From: an uncultured Coriobacteriaceae bacterium
Lineage (GTDB): Bacteria > Actinomycetota > Coriobacteriia > Coriobacteriales > Atopobiaceae
Assembly (NCBI GenBank): GCA_902793465.1
Contig: CADBDT010000013.1
Location: 1-51,795, forward strand
DNA length: 51,795 nt
Direction of reading: 5' to 3'
Part shown: piece by piece, positions 8,106 to 16,883 of the stretch
Numbering within the stretch: the stretch's first letter is position 1
How the letters are laid out: each line of letters begins with the position of its first letter
The notes under the pieces: generated by a model
The model's input: only the letters and a program-made list of their open reading frames with translations
Told to the model about the DNA's origin: nothing
Database searches by the model: none
Made by a program: the position numbers and the translations under genes

Positions 8106-8519
8106 TCAGTTCTCGCGAGTGTCGAGCCATGTTTGCAAAAAAAGCGAAGCTGCAACCATATCTATCTTGCCACGCATGCGTTTTTCGCTTAATCCCTCAC
8201 TATGAAGAATATGCTTTGCCTCTGCGGATGAATAGCGTTCGTCAACAAAATCCAAAGGAATACCGCAACCGTCTGAAATCTGATGGGCTTTACTACGTAT
8301 TTCCTGCGCTTGCGGCCCTTCTTCTCCGCCCAGTGTCTTGGGGAGGCCACACACCAGAATTTCCGGCTCATAGTCCTCAATCACGCGCCTCCACGTGCGG
8401 GCGCCGCTTAACACCTCGTTTGCAGGAAGGACACAAACGGGCGAGGCTATGGTGCCCGACACGTCGCTGGCGGCGATTCCAATTCGAACCTTACCTATGT
8501 CGAGCGCCACAGCCCTCAT
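8106..8519 (-). CDS. ruvX: RuvX/YqgF family RNase H-fold nuclease
   Basis: A 137-residue RNase H-fold protein: ALDIGKVRIGIAASD supplies the first catalytic Asp, VCGLPKTLGGEEG the middle motif, and FVDERYSS the acidic pair. YqgF is linked to pre-16S rRNA processing and Holliday junction resolution. It lies between alaS and mltG, the normal order in many Gram-positives. ATG at 8519 has GGGGAAG upstream; the stop is 10 bp before the mltG start. Confidence 0.92.
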   Translation of the reverse strand: MRAVALDIGKVRIGIAASDVSGTIASPVCVLPANEVLSGARTWRRVIEDYEPEILVCGLPKTLGGEEGPQAQEIRSKAHQISDGCGIPLDFVDERYSSAEAKHILHSEGLSEKRMRGKIDMVAASLFLQTWLDTREN

Positions 8520-8600
8520 ATTTACGCTTCCCCTGCTGGTCGTTGCCAGGCCGCAAGTAGTTGCAGTCTGCCTACAAATGAGTCTTTACCTCGCAATTAC

Positions 8601-11264
8601 CTACTTGACGCCCAAAAAATTGCGGGCTGCCTGCAGGGCCTCTCCAATTGAGGAGGCGTCGCTTCCGCCTGCCTGCGCCATGCCAGGTCGTCCACCGCCG
8701 CGTCCGCCAACCATCGGCGCTATCTCCTTAATAAGAGAACCTGCCGAGAAACCCGCGCCTATGGCAGCATCGGTACCACCTGCAAGCAGCGCCACCTTGC
8801 CGTTTTCGCCCACAGAAGCAAGCACGCATGCGCACTCCATGCCAAGGCGGTCGCGAATGGCATCCCATGCTCCTCGCAGTTCTTTGCCGCTCACGCCATC
8901 AAGCTTGGCAACCACCAGCTTGTACGACCCAAGATCCTCAGCATTTGCCACGGCGTTGGCAATCTGGTTTGAAGACCCGCCTGCAAGCGCGTCCTTGAGC
9001 TTCTTCTGAGCGTCGCGTGCATCCTGCTGCAGCTGCTTAACACGTGCGGCAACGTCGGTGGGCCTGCATTTGAGCGCTTGCGCGACCTCGTCCAGCTGCA
9101 TAACGCGCTCGTCCAGGTACTCGATGGCGCCTACCGAGGTTACGGCCTCTATGCGGCGGGCGTTGGAACCAACCGAGCCCTCGGACACAATCTTAAAGAG
9201 GCCGACTTCCGCTGTGTTGCGGGCATGCGTGCCACCACAGAGCTCCCTGGAGAAGGGCGTTTTGGAATCGCCTGTGGACACAACGCGAACCACATCGCCG
9301 TACTTTTCGCCAAACAGCGCCACGGCACCGGACGCCTTGGCCTCCTCTATTCCCATAACCTTGGTTACCATGGGTTCTGCCGCAAATACCTCTGCGTTTA
9401 CGAGGCCCTCAATACGCGCAATCTCCTCGCCAGTAAGAGCCTCGAAGTGCGTGAAGTCAAAGCGAAGCCGATCGGGAGAAACCAGCGAGCCAGCCTGGCT
9501 CACGTGCTCGCCCAGCACCTGCTTGAGCGCGGCATCCAAAAGATGCGTTGCAGTGTGGTTGCGGCGAATGAGCTCACGGCGACCATGGTCTATGCACGCA
9601 CTTACGGTGTCGCCCACGCGTACTTGCCCGTTCTCAACAGTACCTACATGGGCGTAAAGGTCGCCCTCGTGATGCTTGGTGTCGGTTATGCTAACTTGCA
9701 CGTCGTTAGAGGACAGGGCGCCCGTATCGCCCACCTGACCGCCCATCTCGGCGTAGAAGGGGGTGCGGTCCAGTACGATTTCTACCTGCGCGCCCTCCTG
9801 CGCAACGCCAACCGACTCGCCCTCGCATACGATGGCAAGAACGTGCGCATCCTCTACCTCGTCCTGGTCGTATCCAAGGAACTCGGTAGCAGGAAGTTCG
9901 TCCGAAAGCGTTGTCCACGCATTGTTAAACGATCCCCAGGCATCGCGGTTTGCGGCCGCACGGGCACGCTCACGCTGAAGCTTCATTGCGTTGTTAAAGG
10001 ATTCCATCTGAACTCCAGCACCACGCGTCTCGCAGATCTCGCGCGTAAGGTCTATGGGGAAACCATAGGTGTCGTGGAGCGTAAAGGCAACCTCGCCCGA
10101 AAGGTCCTCGCCCTCTGCGAGCTTGTCCAGCTCTGCATAGAGTAGCTCCTCGCCCTTGTCGAGCGTGGCGTTAAAGCGCTCCTCCTCGGCGGCAATTATT
10201 CCGTCTATGAGCGCGGCGTTCTCTACCAAAGCGGGGTATACGTCGCCCATTATGGAGCGGACCTCGGCAGCATAGCGCGTAAGGAAGGGTCCGCTAACGC
10301 CCAAAAGACGACCATGATACACGGCACGGCGCAGCAAGCGACGCAGGATGTAGCCCCTGCCCTCGTTTGAAGGCAGGATTCCGTCACCAATCATAAAGGT
10401 TACCGCACGGGAATGGTCTGCCATTATGCGGAGCGAACGGTCGTCCCCCGTGGCCTTGCCACCGTACTTCTTCCCACTCAGCTGCTCGCCAACGCCCAGG
10501 AGGCTCCGAAGCACGTCTCCCTCGTAGTTGGAATGCTGACCCTGCATGATGGCAGAAATACGCTCGAGCCCCATGCCGGTATCTATGTTCTTGTGCGGAA
10601 GCGCAGGCATGGAACCGTCTTCCTGGCGGTCGTACTGCGTAAACACAAGGTTCCAGAACTCGAGGTAGCGCTCGCAGTCGCAACCAGGGGCACAATCGGG
10701 GCTACCGCAGCTAAACTCCTCGCCTTGGTCGAAGTAGATCTCGGAGCAGGGACCGCAGGGTCCGGTTGGGCCTGCTGCCCAGAAGTTGTCCTCTTCGCCA
10801 AGGCGCGTTATGTGGCTTGCGTCCACACCATACTTCTGCCACAGCTCAATTGACTCATCGTCATCTTTGTACACGGTAAAGTAGAGCCTATCCATGGGAA
10901 GGCCCAAGTGCTCGGGCTTCGTGCAGAACTCAAGCGCCCAGCGAATGGCGTCCTCCTTGGAATAGCCGCCAAAGGCAAAGTTGCCAAGCATCTCGAAGAA
11001 TGAGAGGTGACGCGAGTCGCCAATGTTGTCTATATCGTTGGTGCGCAGGCACTTTTGGCACGAGCACGCGCCAATTTCGCGCATGGTCTTAAGGCCCTGG
11101 TAGTACTCCTTAAACTGGTTCATTCCCGCATTCGAGAGAAGCAGCGAGGGGTCCTCCGGAATAAGCGACGATGACTCGTATCGCTTGCAGCCCTTGTTTG
11201 CAAAGAACTCCAAGAAGTCCTCGCGAATCTGTGCGGTTGTCATATATTTGATATCGGCGCTCAT
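8601..11264 (-). CDS. alaS: Alanyl-tRNA synthetase
   Basis: Charges tRNA-Ala. The 887-residue protein has the class II catalytic core (residues 1–260, with NAGMNQFKEYYQG and SFFEMLGNFAFGGY), the tRNA-recognition region, the editing domain with zinc ligands in RNHTATHLLDAAL and CGGTHARNTAEVG, and a C-terminal C-Ala domain ending in a Gly-rich stretch. The ATG at 11264 has GAGGTG 4 bp upstream; the more usual start context MTTAQIREDF is 7 residues later. It follows the hairpin at 11347–11419 and heads the ruvX–mltG–yqeG run. Confidence 0.97.
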   Translation of the reverse strand: MSADIKYMTTAQIREDFLEFFANKGCKRYESSSLIPEDPSLLLSNAGMNQFKEYYQGLKTMREIGACSCQKCLRTNDIDNIGDSRHLSFFEMLGNFAFGGYSKEDAIRWALEFCTKPEHLGLPMDRLYFTVYKDDDESIELWQKYGVDASHITRLGEEDNFWAAGPTGPCGPCSEIYFDQGEEFSCGSPDCAPGCDCERYLEFWNLVFTQYDRQEDGSMPALPHKNIDTGMGLERISAIMQGQHSNYEGDVLRSLLGVGEQLSGKKYGGKATGDDRSLRIMADHSRAVTFMIGDGILPSNEGRGYILRRLLRRAVYHGRLLGVSGPFLTRYAAEVRSIMGDVYPALVENAALIDGIIAAEEERFNATLDKGEELLYAELDKLAEGEDLSGEVAFTLHDTYGFPIDLTREICETRGAGVQMESFNNAMKLQRERARAAANRDAWGSFNNAWTTLSDELPATEFLGYDQDEVEDAHVLAIVCEGESVGVAQEGAQVEIVLDRTPFYAEMGGQVGDTGALSSNDVQVSITDTKHHEGDLYAHVGTVENGQVRVGDTVSACIDHGRRELIRRNHTATHLLDAALKQVLGEHVSQAGSLVSPDRLRFDFTHFEALTGEEIARIEGLVNAEVFAAEPMVTKVMGIEEAKASGAVALFGEKYGDVVRVVSTGDSKTPFSRELCGGTHARNTAEVGLFKIVSEGSVGSNARRIEAVTSVGAIEYLDERVMQLDEVAQALKCRPTDVAARVKQLQQDARDAQKKLKDALAGGSSNQIANAVANAEDLGSYKLVVAKLDGVSGKELRGAWDAIRDRLGMECACVLASVGENGKVALLAGGTDAAIGAGFSAGSLIKEIAPMVGGRGGGRPGMAQAGGSDASSIGEALQAARNFLGVK

Positions 11265-11346
11265 TGCTCACCTCGTACTATCGGAGTTATTGAACCTAAG
11301 CATTGTAGCAGGATTGTGCAACGCACGCCCCACTCAACAGCTGCAA

Positions 11347-11419
11347 CCACAAATAGGGGACAGTCCCTTAGTTGTGTTTTTAGAAAAATCGCAACTAAGG
11401 GACTGTCCCCTATTTGTGG
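11347..11419. terminator. Perfect 28-bp hairpin, probable bidirectional terminator (family D)
   Basis: Arms 11347–11374 and 11392–11419 are perfectly complementary and carry GGGGACAGTCCC. The loop contains TTTTT and AAAAA, giving a U-run on either strand. It lies between the sigma factor gene and alaS and may end the rarA-to-sigma transcript. A single related arm lies at 6086–6111. Confidence 0.75.
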
Positions 11420-11446
11420 GTTAAACAACAGGTGAGTCGCTGTCTC

Positions 11447-12244
11447 TTACATGGGGCCAATCTTGTCGTGGATGCGCGCCAGGGTCTTGCGGAGCAGGCG
11501 TGATACCTGCACCTGCGAAATGCCGAGCTTCTCCGCAATCTCCGACTGCGTAAGGCCCTCCTCAAAGCGCATGCGGATTACTTCCTTCTCGCGCGAAGAG
11601 AAGTCGTCTATTATCCCCTCGAGCAACATGCGGTTGTCCGTAGCGCTTAGCTCGCTGTCCTCGGTCGCGTACTGGTCTATTACAGACGGGGAATCGTCGT
11701 CTTCGCCGCCACCCTCCAACGGTACGGAGTTGTATGCGCTCGACGACTCCATTGCCTCAAGCACGTCGTCCACGCTCACGCCAATGTAATCTGCTATCTC
11801 CGAAACCGATGGCGAACGCTGCAGGGTGGTCGTAAGCTCGTCCGTGGCATGCGTAACCTTTGTAGAGAGCTCCTGCAACCTCCTGGGAACGCGAACCGAC
11901 CAGCCCTTGTCTCTAAAATGACGTTTGATCTCGCCCGTAATGGTGGGCGTTGCGTACGTAGTAAACTCCAACCCACGATTCGGGTCAAACCGATCGATGG
12001 CCTTAATTAGTCCAATGGTGCCAACCTGCACGAGGTCGTCCAGCTGCTCTCCCCTGTTCATAAACTTAGAGGCCAAGTAGCGCACTAGATTGAGGTGGTT
12101 GACCACCAACTGGTCGCGGGCTTCTTCGTCGCCCAGCTCCTTATAGCGATAAAAAAGGTCGCGCGTAACCTTTTTGTCCCAGGCATTCCTTCCTCTTGGA
12201 ATGCGATAGCGCGACGCTTTTGTTGCGGCGTCGCTATTTGGCAT
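11447..12244 (-). CDS. SigB/SigF-type alternative sigma factor
   Basis: A 265-residue sigma-70 family protein without region 1. Region 2 spans about 45–115 (ARDQLVVNHLNLVRYLASK, DLVQVGTIGLIKAIDRFD, YATPTITGEIKRHFRD). Region 3 follows (RSPSVSEIADYIGVSVDDV), and region 4 has the helix-turn-helix GLTQSEIAEKLGISQVQVSRLLRK. This matches the general-stress/sporulation SigB/F/G group. ATG at 12244 (GGTAGG upstream) was preferred to GTG at 12253. It overlaps the RsbW-like gene by 11 bp, the usual arrangement for a sigma factor and its anti-sigma partner. The regulon is unknown. Confidence 0.92.
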   Translation of the reverse strand: MPNSDAATKASRYRIPRGRNAWDKKVTRDLFYRYKELGDEEARDQLVVNHLNLVRYLASKFMNRGEQLDDLVQVGTIGLIKAIDRFDPNRGLEFTTYATPTITGEIKRHFRDKGWSVRVPRRLQELSTKVTHATDELTTTLQRSPSVSEIADYIGVSVDDVLEAMESSSAYNSVPLEGGGEDDDSPSVIDQYATEDSELSATDNRMLLEGIIDDFSSREKEVIRMRFEEGLTQSEIAEKLGISQVQVSRLLRKTLARIHDKIGPM

Positions 12245-12617
12245 AGACGCCACCTACCGATTTTGAGACGCTCAAAACGGCTTCTGACGTATTGATTACG
12301 TATTCGTCACTTACTGCCGAAAGCAGCAGCTCCGCAAGGGCCACCTGCTCGGCAAGGGCCTCGTCTTCCGCCGGGCGAGCGCTTCCAAGCGAAAAATCCA
12401 TGTTTAGGGCATCTTTCGCAAGCGAGAAGGTAACCTCGCACTGTTCTGGGTGCGTTGCACACGAATAGATAAAGGCCTCTTCTGCCGCCATGCGTGCATC
12501 CTCCACGTCGTCGACGCTCATGGAGCACAAGACTGCAAGGTTGGCTGCCATCATGCGCACGGATCGGGCGAAGGTCGGCTCTGGCGGAACCGATAGGCGA
12601 ATTACAGAAGTCGACAT
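12234..12617 (-). CDS. RsbW-like anti-sigma factor with atypical ATP site
   Basis: A 127-residue protein with the size and fold pattern of RsbW/SpoIIAB (GHKL ATPase-like): RLSVPPEPTFARSVRMMAA, then DARMAAEEAFIYSC where RsbW has the N-box. The Mg-binding Asn expected after EA..  is replaced, and no clear GTGLG-type lid motif is seen; DFSLGSARPAEDEAL is the nearest stretch. The protein may bind its sigma factor without acting as a kinase. It overlaps the sigma gene directly downstream, which supports the partnership. No anti-anti-sigma (STAS) gene is in the window. Confidence 0.75.
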   Translation of the reverse strand: MSTSVIRLSVPPEPTFARSVRMMAANLAVLCSMSVDDVEDARMAAEEAFIYSCATHPEQCEVTFSLAKDALNMDFSLGSARPAEDEALAEQVALAELLLSAVSDEYVINTSEAVLSVSKSVGGVYAK

Positions 12618-12623
12618 AATGGG

Positions 12624-13259
12624 CTACTCACCGTCGGGGTTGGAACCATACGTAAAGTAAGTCTTGGGGGCCTCGTCCGCGTCGGCCTCGTCGGCGACGT
12701 CTGCCGCTTCTGCGCGCTTCGCATCGCCCGGAATGTGAGGGAACCTGCGCTTCTTGGGCGCCTCTGCCTCTTCTTCGTTCGTTTCTACAGAGTGTGCGGC
12801 AAGCTTGTGCTTGCGCGACTTGCCACCACCGGTAAACTTGCCCACAACGCCTGCCACTCCGCTCACGGCGCTGTTTGCCGCCTTGGAGACGGTGCTTGTA
12901 ACGTTTGTTGCGGTATCGGTAACGGACGACACGTCAACCAAAATGTCGTTTACGGATGCCAAGTCTACCGTTACCATGTCGATGGCCGTGCTCGTCTTGT
13001 CCAAAAGCGGGTCGACCTTCTTTACGGCAGGTTCTAAGTCGGTAACCATACCGTCCACCTTTTGGATGATGGGCTGAAGCTGCATTATTGACTCGTTTGC
13101 ATTGGTGGTTACTTCGCTCACCTCTTTGATGAGGTCATTTGTCTCTTTGTCTAAATTGTCTACCGTGCTACGAGTCTTCCGAAGGGTAATGGCCAGCTCT
13201 ACGACTGCCCATATGCCGACTGCAACCAAAACGATAAGAGCTATATGAAGGGCGTCCAT
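12624..13259 (-). CDS. Membrane-anchored coiled-coil protein (DUF948-like)
   Basis: A 211-residue protein with an N-terminal transmembrane helix (ALHIALIVLVAVGIWAVVEL), then a long helical region with many Val, Thr, Asp and Asn heptads (about 25–130), resembling DUF948 proteins. A Gly/Lys linker and an acidic Ala/Glu/Asp-rich tail containing KKRRFPHIPGDAKR follow. No enzymatic motif. The ATG at 13259 with GAAAGG upstream fits the membrane start. The stop is 6 bp before the anti-sigma start, so it may belong to the same stress operon. Confidence 0.7.
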   Translation of the reverse strand: MDALHIALIVLVAVGIWAVVELAITLRKTRSTVDNLDKETNDLIKEVSEVTTNANESIMQLQPIIQKVDGMVTDLEPAVKKVDPLLDKTSTAIDMVTVDLASVNDILVDVSSVTDTATNVTSTVSKAANSAVSGVAGVVGKFTGGGKSRKHKLAAHSVETNEEEAEAPKKRRFPHIPGDAKRAEAADVADEADADEAPKTYFTYGSNPDGE

Positions 13260-13380
13260 TTGCGTCAATGCCTTTCTACTGTGGTCAATACGAACACATT
13301 CTAGCCTAAAACCCTCAAACAACATAACAACAACTCATTAATTACGGCACTGCACTAGCGGGTACATCCTGGACGGTATC

Positions 13381-13911
13381 TCATATGTACGCAAGAGAGC
13401 CCTCTATGAGCTTCTGATCCAGCAAGCAGTATTGGACCACAAGGTCTGCCGGGTCGATGGCGGCCGCGACGTCCTCGGGTAACACATAGCCCGCAAACGC
13501 CATCTCTACCTCCTCGGTAGCAATCCACGCGCGTACCACTGCAGGTGCTCCTATGTCCGGCACCTCCGTTTTTCCTTTGCGGCACTGGCCTATGTAGCGC
13601 ACCCACGCCGCCAGTCCCTCCGCCGTGGGAGCAAATCTGAGCCCAAATTTTGCTTGGAGCGGCTGCGTTGGCTGATTCTCGGCGCTACCGAGAATGACCC
13701 AAGGAATGCTGCCCTCATCAAAGTCGTATGTGGATACCACTCCCTGCGCACTCCCCTGTCGCCTGGCGCGGGCACGGGCCCTCGCCGCAGCAACTTCGTA
13801 GTTGTCCGTAAGGTAGAAACCCTTGCCAAGGTCCGCGAACCCCGTGTTGTGCTTCAGGTCGGGCTTGCGTATGGCCACGTCCGAACCGTGGTACAACCTC
13901 ACGGTGCCCAT
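13381..13911 (-). CDS. DUF3990 protein, possible ADP-ribosyltransferase fold
   Basis: About 176 residues beginning MGTVRLYHGSD, followed by GFADLGKGFYLTDNYEVAAARARA. This opening is characteristic of DUF3990 proteins, which resemble ART-type ADP-ribosyltransferases (HG motif, then GxGFYLT, then a helix of Ala/Arg). The catalytic Glu cannot be placed with certainty. The longer in-frame version to 14127 is antisense to no known domain and overlaps rarA, so the ATG at 13911 was used; AAGGA lies some distance upstream. It follows rarA by 31 bp. Such proteins occur widely in anaerobes near toxin or mobile genes; the role here is unknown. Confidence 0.7.
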   Translation of the reverse strand: MGTVRLYHGSDVAIRKPDLKHNTGFADLGKGFYLTDNYEVAAARARARARRQGSAQGVVSTYDFDEGSIPWVILGSAENQPTQPLQAKFGLRFAPTAEGLAAWVRYIGQCRKGKTEVPDIGAPAVVRAWIATEEVEMAFAGYVLPEDVAAAIDPADLVVQYCLLDQKLIEGSLAYI

Positions 13912-13942
13912 TTGTTCCACTTGCGTCCTTTCCTTTAGCTGC

Positions 13943-15298
13943 CTATTGCGCAGCGTTATTGTTTTGCGATTCGGAGCTGGCACGATCTCGCGCGGTCGCC
14001 TCCATCCTCCATGCCTCCCAACCGCGCTGACCTGGCGCGTAAAACGCGCCTCGCTGCAACCCGTCGGGCAGGTACTGCTGCTCCACCCAACCTTGCGCAT
14101 AGTTGTGGGGATAGAGATATGCGCCATATTCCGACGAGCCAGGCCTATGCCTGTCGCGCAGATGGTTGGGGACCTCGCGACGAGGGCCGTTGCGCACCTC
14201 CTCGAGTGCAGCGTCTATGGACGCCTCGGCCGCATTGCTCTTGGGCGCCAAGCACATATATATGACTGCTTGCGCAAGGTTTATGCGACACTCCGGGTAG
14301 CCTATTACCTCGGTTGCCTTAAACGCTGCCTCGGCCACAAGCAGTGCCTGTGGGTCCGCGTTACCAATGTCTTCCGAGGCAAGAATAAAGATTCTACGCG
14401 CTATGAACTTGGGGTCCTCGCCCGCGTCTATCATGCGCGCAAGCCAGTACAGGGCCGCATCTGGGTCGGAGCCGCGCATGGACTTTATGAAGGCAGATAT
14501 TACGTCGTAGTGCATGTCGCCGCTCTTGTCGTACGTGAGTCCACGACGCGGATTAGCCTCGCGCACATGCTCCACCGTAATGGTTGTAGTTCCCGCACCT
14601 GGCGCTGGCACAACGCCTGCCGGCGACGCCATTTGGCTGGCTAGCTCGAGTGACGTTAGCGCCGCACGACCGTCTCCTCCAGCAAGCGTCACAATCTCTT
14701 TGAGGGCGTCCTCTTCGAGCTCAAACGCCCCATTGAGCCCGTTTTCACTTTTGAGCGCACGAAGCACGAGCGTCGTTACGGACTGTTCGTCCAGAGGCGC
14801 AAGCTCCACCACGCGTGAGCGTGAGATAAGGGCCGAATTGACTTCGAAAAACGGGTTTTCCGTAGTTGCGCCTATCAACACCACGGTGCGGTTTTCCACC
14901 GCATGGAGCAGCGCGTCCTGCTGCGACCTGTTAAACCGATGTATCTCGTCCACAAAGAGTATGGTGCGCTGCCCCGTGGCAAGAAGCCTAGAGTCCGCCT
15001 GCTCTATCTCGCGACGCAAGTCCTTTACCGTACCGGTAATTGCCGAAACCTCCACGAACTCCGCGTGGGTCGAATTCGCAATAATGCGGGCGAGTGTGGT
15101 TTTTCCTGTACCGGCTGGTCCATACAGGAGCACCGAGGAGAGCGTGTCGTGCTCTATTGCAAGGCGAAGCCACGAATGCGGACCCACTGCCTGCTCCTGC
15201 CCAACATACTCATCGAGCGTCTGGGGGCGCATGCGTGCCGCAAGCGGTGCGTTGTTGTTGCGGACCTGTCGTTCTATGCCAGAAAATAATGTATCCAT
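13943..15298 (-). CDS. rarA: Replication-associated recombination protein A (RarA/MgsA)
   Basis: A 451-residue AAA+ ATPase acting at stalled replication forks. Walker A is YGPAGTGKTTLARI, Walker B ILFVDEIHRFN, and sensor 1 is IGATTENPFFEVN. The C-terminal MgsA domain includes YDKSGDMHYDVISAFIKSMRGSDPDAALYWLARM-type sequence. Signature and length agree with RarA. ATG at 15298 has no ribosome site, but a TACAAT hexamer lies 7 bp upstream, which suggests a leaderless mRNA. Confidence 0.95.
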   Translation of the reverse strand: MDTLFSGIERQVRNNNAPLAARMRPQTLDEYVGQEQAVGPHSWLRLAIEHDTLSSVLLYGPAGTGKTTLARIIANSTHAEFVEVSAITGTVKDLRREIEQADSRLLATGQRTILFVDEIHRFNRSQQDALLHAVENRTVVLIGATTENPFFEVNSALISRSRVVELAPLDEQSVTTLVLRALKSENGLNGAFELEEDALKEIVTLAGGDGRAALTSLELASQMASPAGVVPAPGAGTTTITVEHVREANPRRGLTYDKSGDMHYDVISAFIKSMRGSDPDAALYWLARMIDAGEDPKFIARRIFILASEDIGNADPQALLVAEAAFKATEVIGYPECRINLAQAVIYMCLAPKSNAAEASIDAALEEVRNGPRREVPNHLRDRHRPGSSEYGAYLYPHNYAQGWVEQQYLPDGLQRGAFYAPGQRGWEAWRMEATARDRASSESQNNNAAQ

Positions 15299-15305
15299 GC
15301 GAACA

Positions 15306-15311
15306 ATTGTA
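15306..15311 (-). promoter_or_regulatory. Putative -10 element of rarA (leaderless start)
   Basis: TACAAT on the minus strand ends 7 bp before the rarA ATG, so transcription would begin at or very near the start codon. No good -35 element is present 16–18 bp upstream. No Shine-Dalgarno precedes the ATG. Leaderless mRNAs are common in Actinobacteria. Confidence 0.4.
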
Positions 15312-15365
15312 CCATATACGGGACTCGTCCCACTGCGAAGCTATGAGACAGTATATCGTCGACGG

Positions 15366-15529
15366 GGGGCAGCCCCTGACCGTAGACAGTAGTCCTATCC
15401 TTCCGGCGCCATAGACAAGCGCCGTGCTCAAACAGTCCTCGTTTCGCTTCGCTCACTGCGGAACTGCGCGCGGCTGCTTTCCATGGCGCCTCGCGGATAG
15501 GACTACTGTCTACGGTCAGGGGCTGCCCC
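15366..15529. repeat. Family B hairpin: perfect 35-bp stem, conserved loop
   Basis: Arms 15366–15400 and 15495–15529 are perfect inverse complements. Inner 8-bp arms (15405–15412, 15483–15490) continue the stem. The 66-bp core 15415–15480 is identical to 18715–18780, while the outer stem is unrelated to the stem there. It lies between dgt and rarA. The gap 15299–15545 holds nothing else. Confidence 0.92.
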
Positions 15530-15545
15530 ATCCCCATTCCTCTCT

Positions 15546-16802
15546 CTAGAAGTGTTCTCTGCGGGGAAAGAGGCGCTTGGAGCCAGGGAACAGGTGCTCG
15601 GCGATTGCCATAAAGTAGTCATCTGTCATGGAGGAAATATAGTCAATTACCGTAAGGTCCAAGTCGCTCTGCCAGTCGTACGAATGCCCATAGTGGCCAA
15701 GCCATTGGTCCACATAGCGAATATGGTGCCTAAACACCGGCGACTCCTCGCGCCCCTTCTTGAGGTCGTCCAAAACGGTATGGTAGAGCGAGGCAAAGAG
15801 CTCCCCCATTCCCTTGTCAAACTCTCCATTTACCTCGGAGGCACCATAGATCTTAAGGTAGTTTTCGCGCTTTGCACGTCGCATCTCGCTAAACGCTTCC
15901 TCGCTCATGGCAATGCGAGGCTTTCCCACGCTATGCTCCACAACGTCCGCAACAAACGCCTTAAGTGCCCATGCGTTGTATGCCCCGCCAAGGCCGTCGT
16001 CAAAGGTGTCTTCTGTGGCAATGCCGGCGCGTATGGCGTCCTGGCGATCCTTGCCAACGTAGGCTATTATGTCGCTCACCCTAACGACGCATCCCTCCAG
16101 CGTCATGGGCGCAAGACGCGATATGGCTTGGTTGCCGCGGTCCCAGCAGTCCTTAACCATACTATCGTACGAGGCCACGTCGCCCAGTCCGCTGGTTCTA
16201 AGCACCTGTCGCTCAAACTCTCCGTTGTGACAAATTACCCCGTCGAGAGTCTGTATGCTCACGTTGCGACCATAGAGCACGTCCAGCACGCGAACGCTCT
16301 GCACGTTATGAAAAAACCACCTGCCCGTACGCTCATGGAATACGTCGTTTAAAAACCGCTCACCTGCGTGGCCAAAAGGAGTGTGCCCAATGTCATGCCC
16401 CAAGCCTATGGCCTCAATGAGGTCTAGGTTAAGTCCCAGGGCGTAGCCTATGTCGCGCGCCACCCGTGCTACGAGCTGCACATGTAGCCCGCGACGAGTA
16501 AGATCGTCGTTCTCCCTAAACGAAAATACCTGCGTCTTGCCGTTAAGGCGGTTGTACGCTGGCATATGGAGAATCTTTTCTACGTCACGCACGTATGCGG
16601 GACGCAGGACCGTGTCGCGATCTCGGTCGTGTTTGTCGCGACGTAGCGCATCCTCGTTCGCGGAGGCATACGGGTTCGTTGCTCTGCCGGCAATAAGGTC
16701 TGCCACCTGCGCGCTTGCCTCTTGCGAAAGCGTTCCCGTTAGATGCGGGGCATAGGGGTTGGTACGACCGCCCTTGTTCGAAAGCACCGGGTTGTTTGTC
16801 AT
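15546..16802 (-). CDS. dgt: dGTP triphosphohydrolase-like HD protein
   Basis: A 418-residue HD-domain protein of the deoxyguanosinetriphosphate triphosphohydrolase family, which splits dNTPs to nucleoside and triphosphate. Key features are RLNGKTQVF, the HD-fold ligands in TRRGLHVQLVARVARDIG and GLGHDIGHTPFGHAGE, and FFHNVQSVRVL. An N-terminal extension with the repeated TNPYA motif precedes the domain. ATG at 16802 has CGGAGG 8 bp upstream. It is 81 bp after the HAD hydrolase gene. Substrate range among dNTPs is not predictable. Confidence 0.9.
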   Translation of the reverse strand: MTNNPVLSNKGGRTNPYAPHLTGTLSQEASAQVADLIAGRATNPYASANEDALRRDKHDRDRDTVLRPAYVRDVEKILHMPAYNRLNGKTQVFSFRENDDLTRRGLHVQLVARVARDIGYALGLNLDLIEAIGLGHDIGHTPFGHAGERFLNDVFHERTGRWFFHNVQSVRVLDVLYGRNVSIQTLDGVICHNGEFERQVLRTSGLGDVASYDSMVKDCWDRGNQAISRLAPMTLEGCVVRVSDIIAYVGKDRQDAIRAGIATEDTFDDGLGGAYNAWALKAFVADVVEHSVGKPRIAMSEEAFSEMRRAKRENYLKIYGASEVNGEFDKGMGELFASLYHTVLDDLKKGREESPVFRHHIRYVDQWLGHYGHSYDWQSDLDLTVIDYISSMTDDYFMAIAEHLFPGSKRLFPRREHF

Positions 16803-16883
16803 ACGCTCAGCCTCCGTTTCTGTAGTGGGGTCAAATGGCGCAGGTTGGGAGTTGCGCAGCGGCGCCGTATTGAGCCGCTCTTG

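Noticed and set aside
11265..11446. T-box riboswitch before alaS
   Set aside because: No T-box core sequence is present; the region is explained by the 28-bp hairpin.
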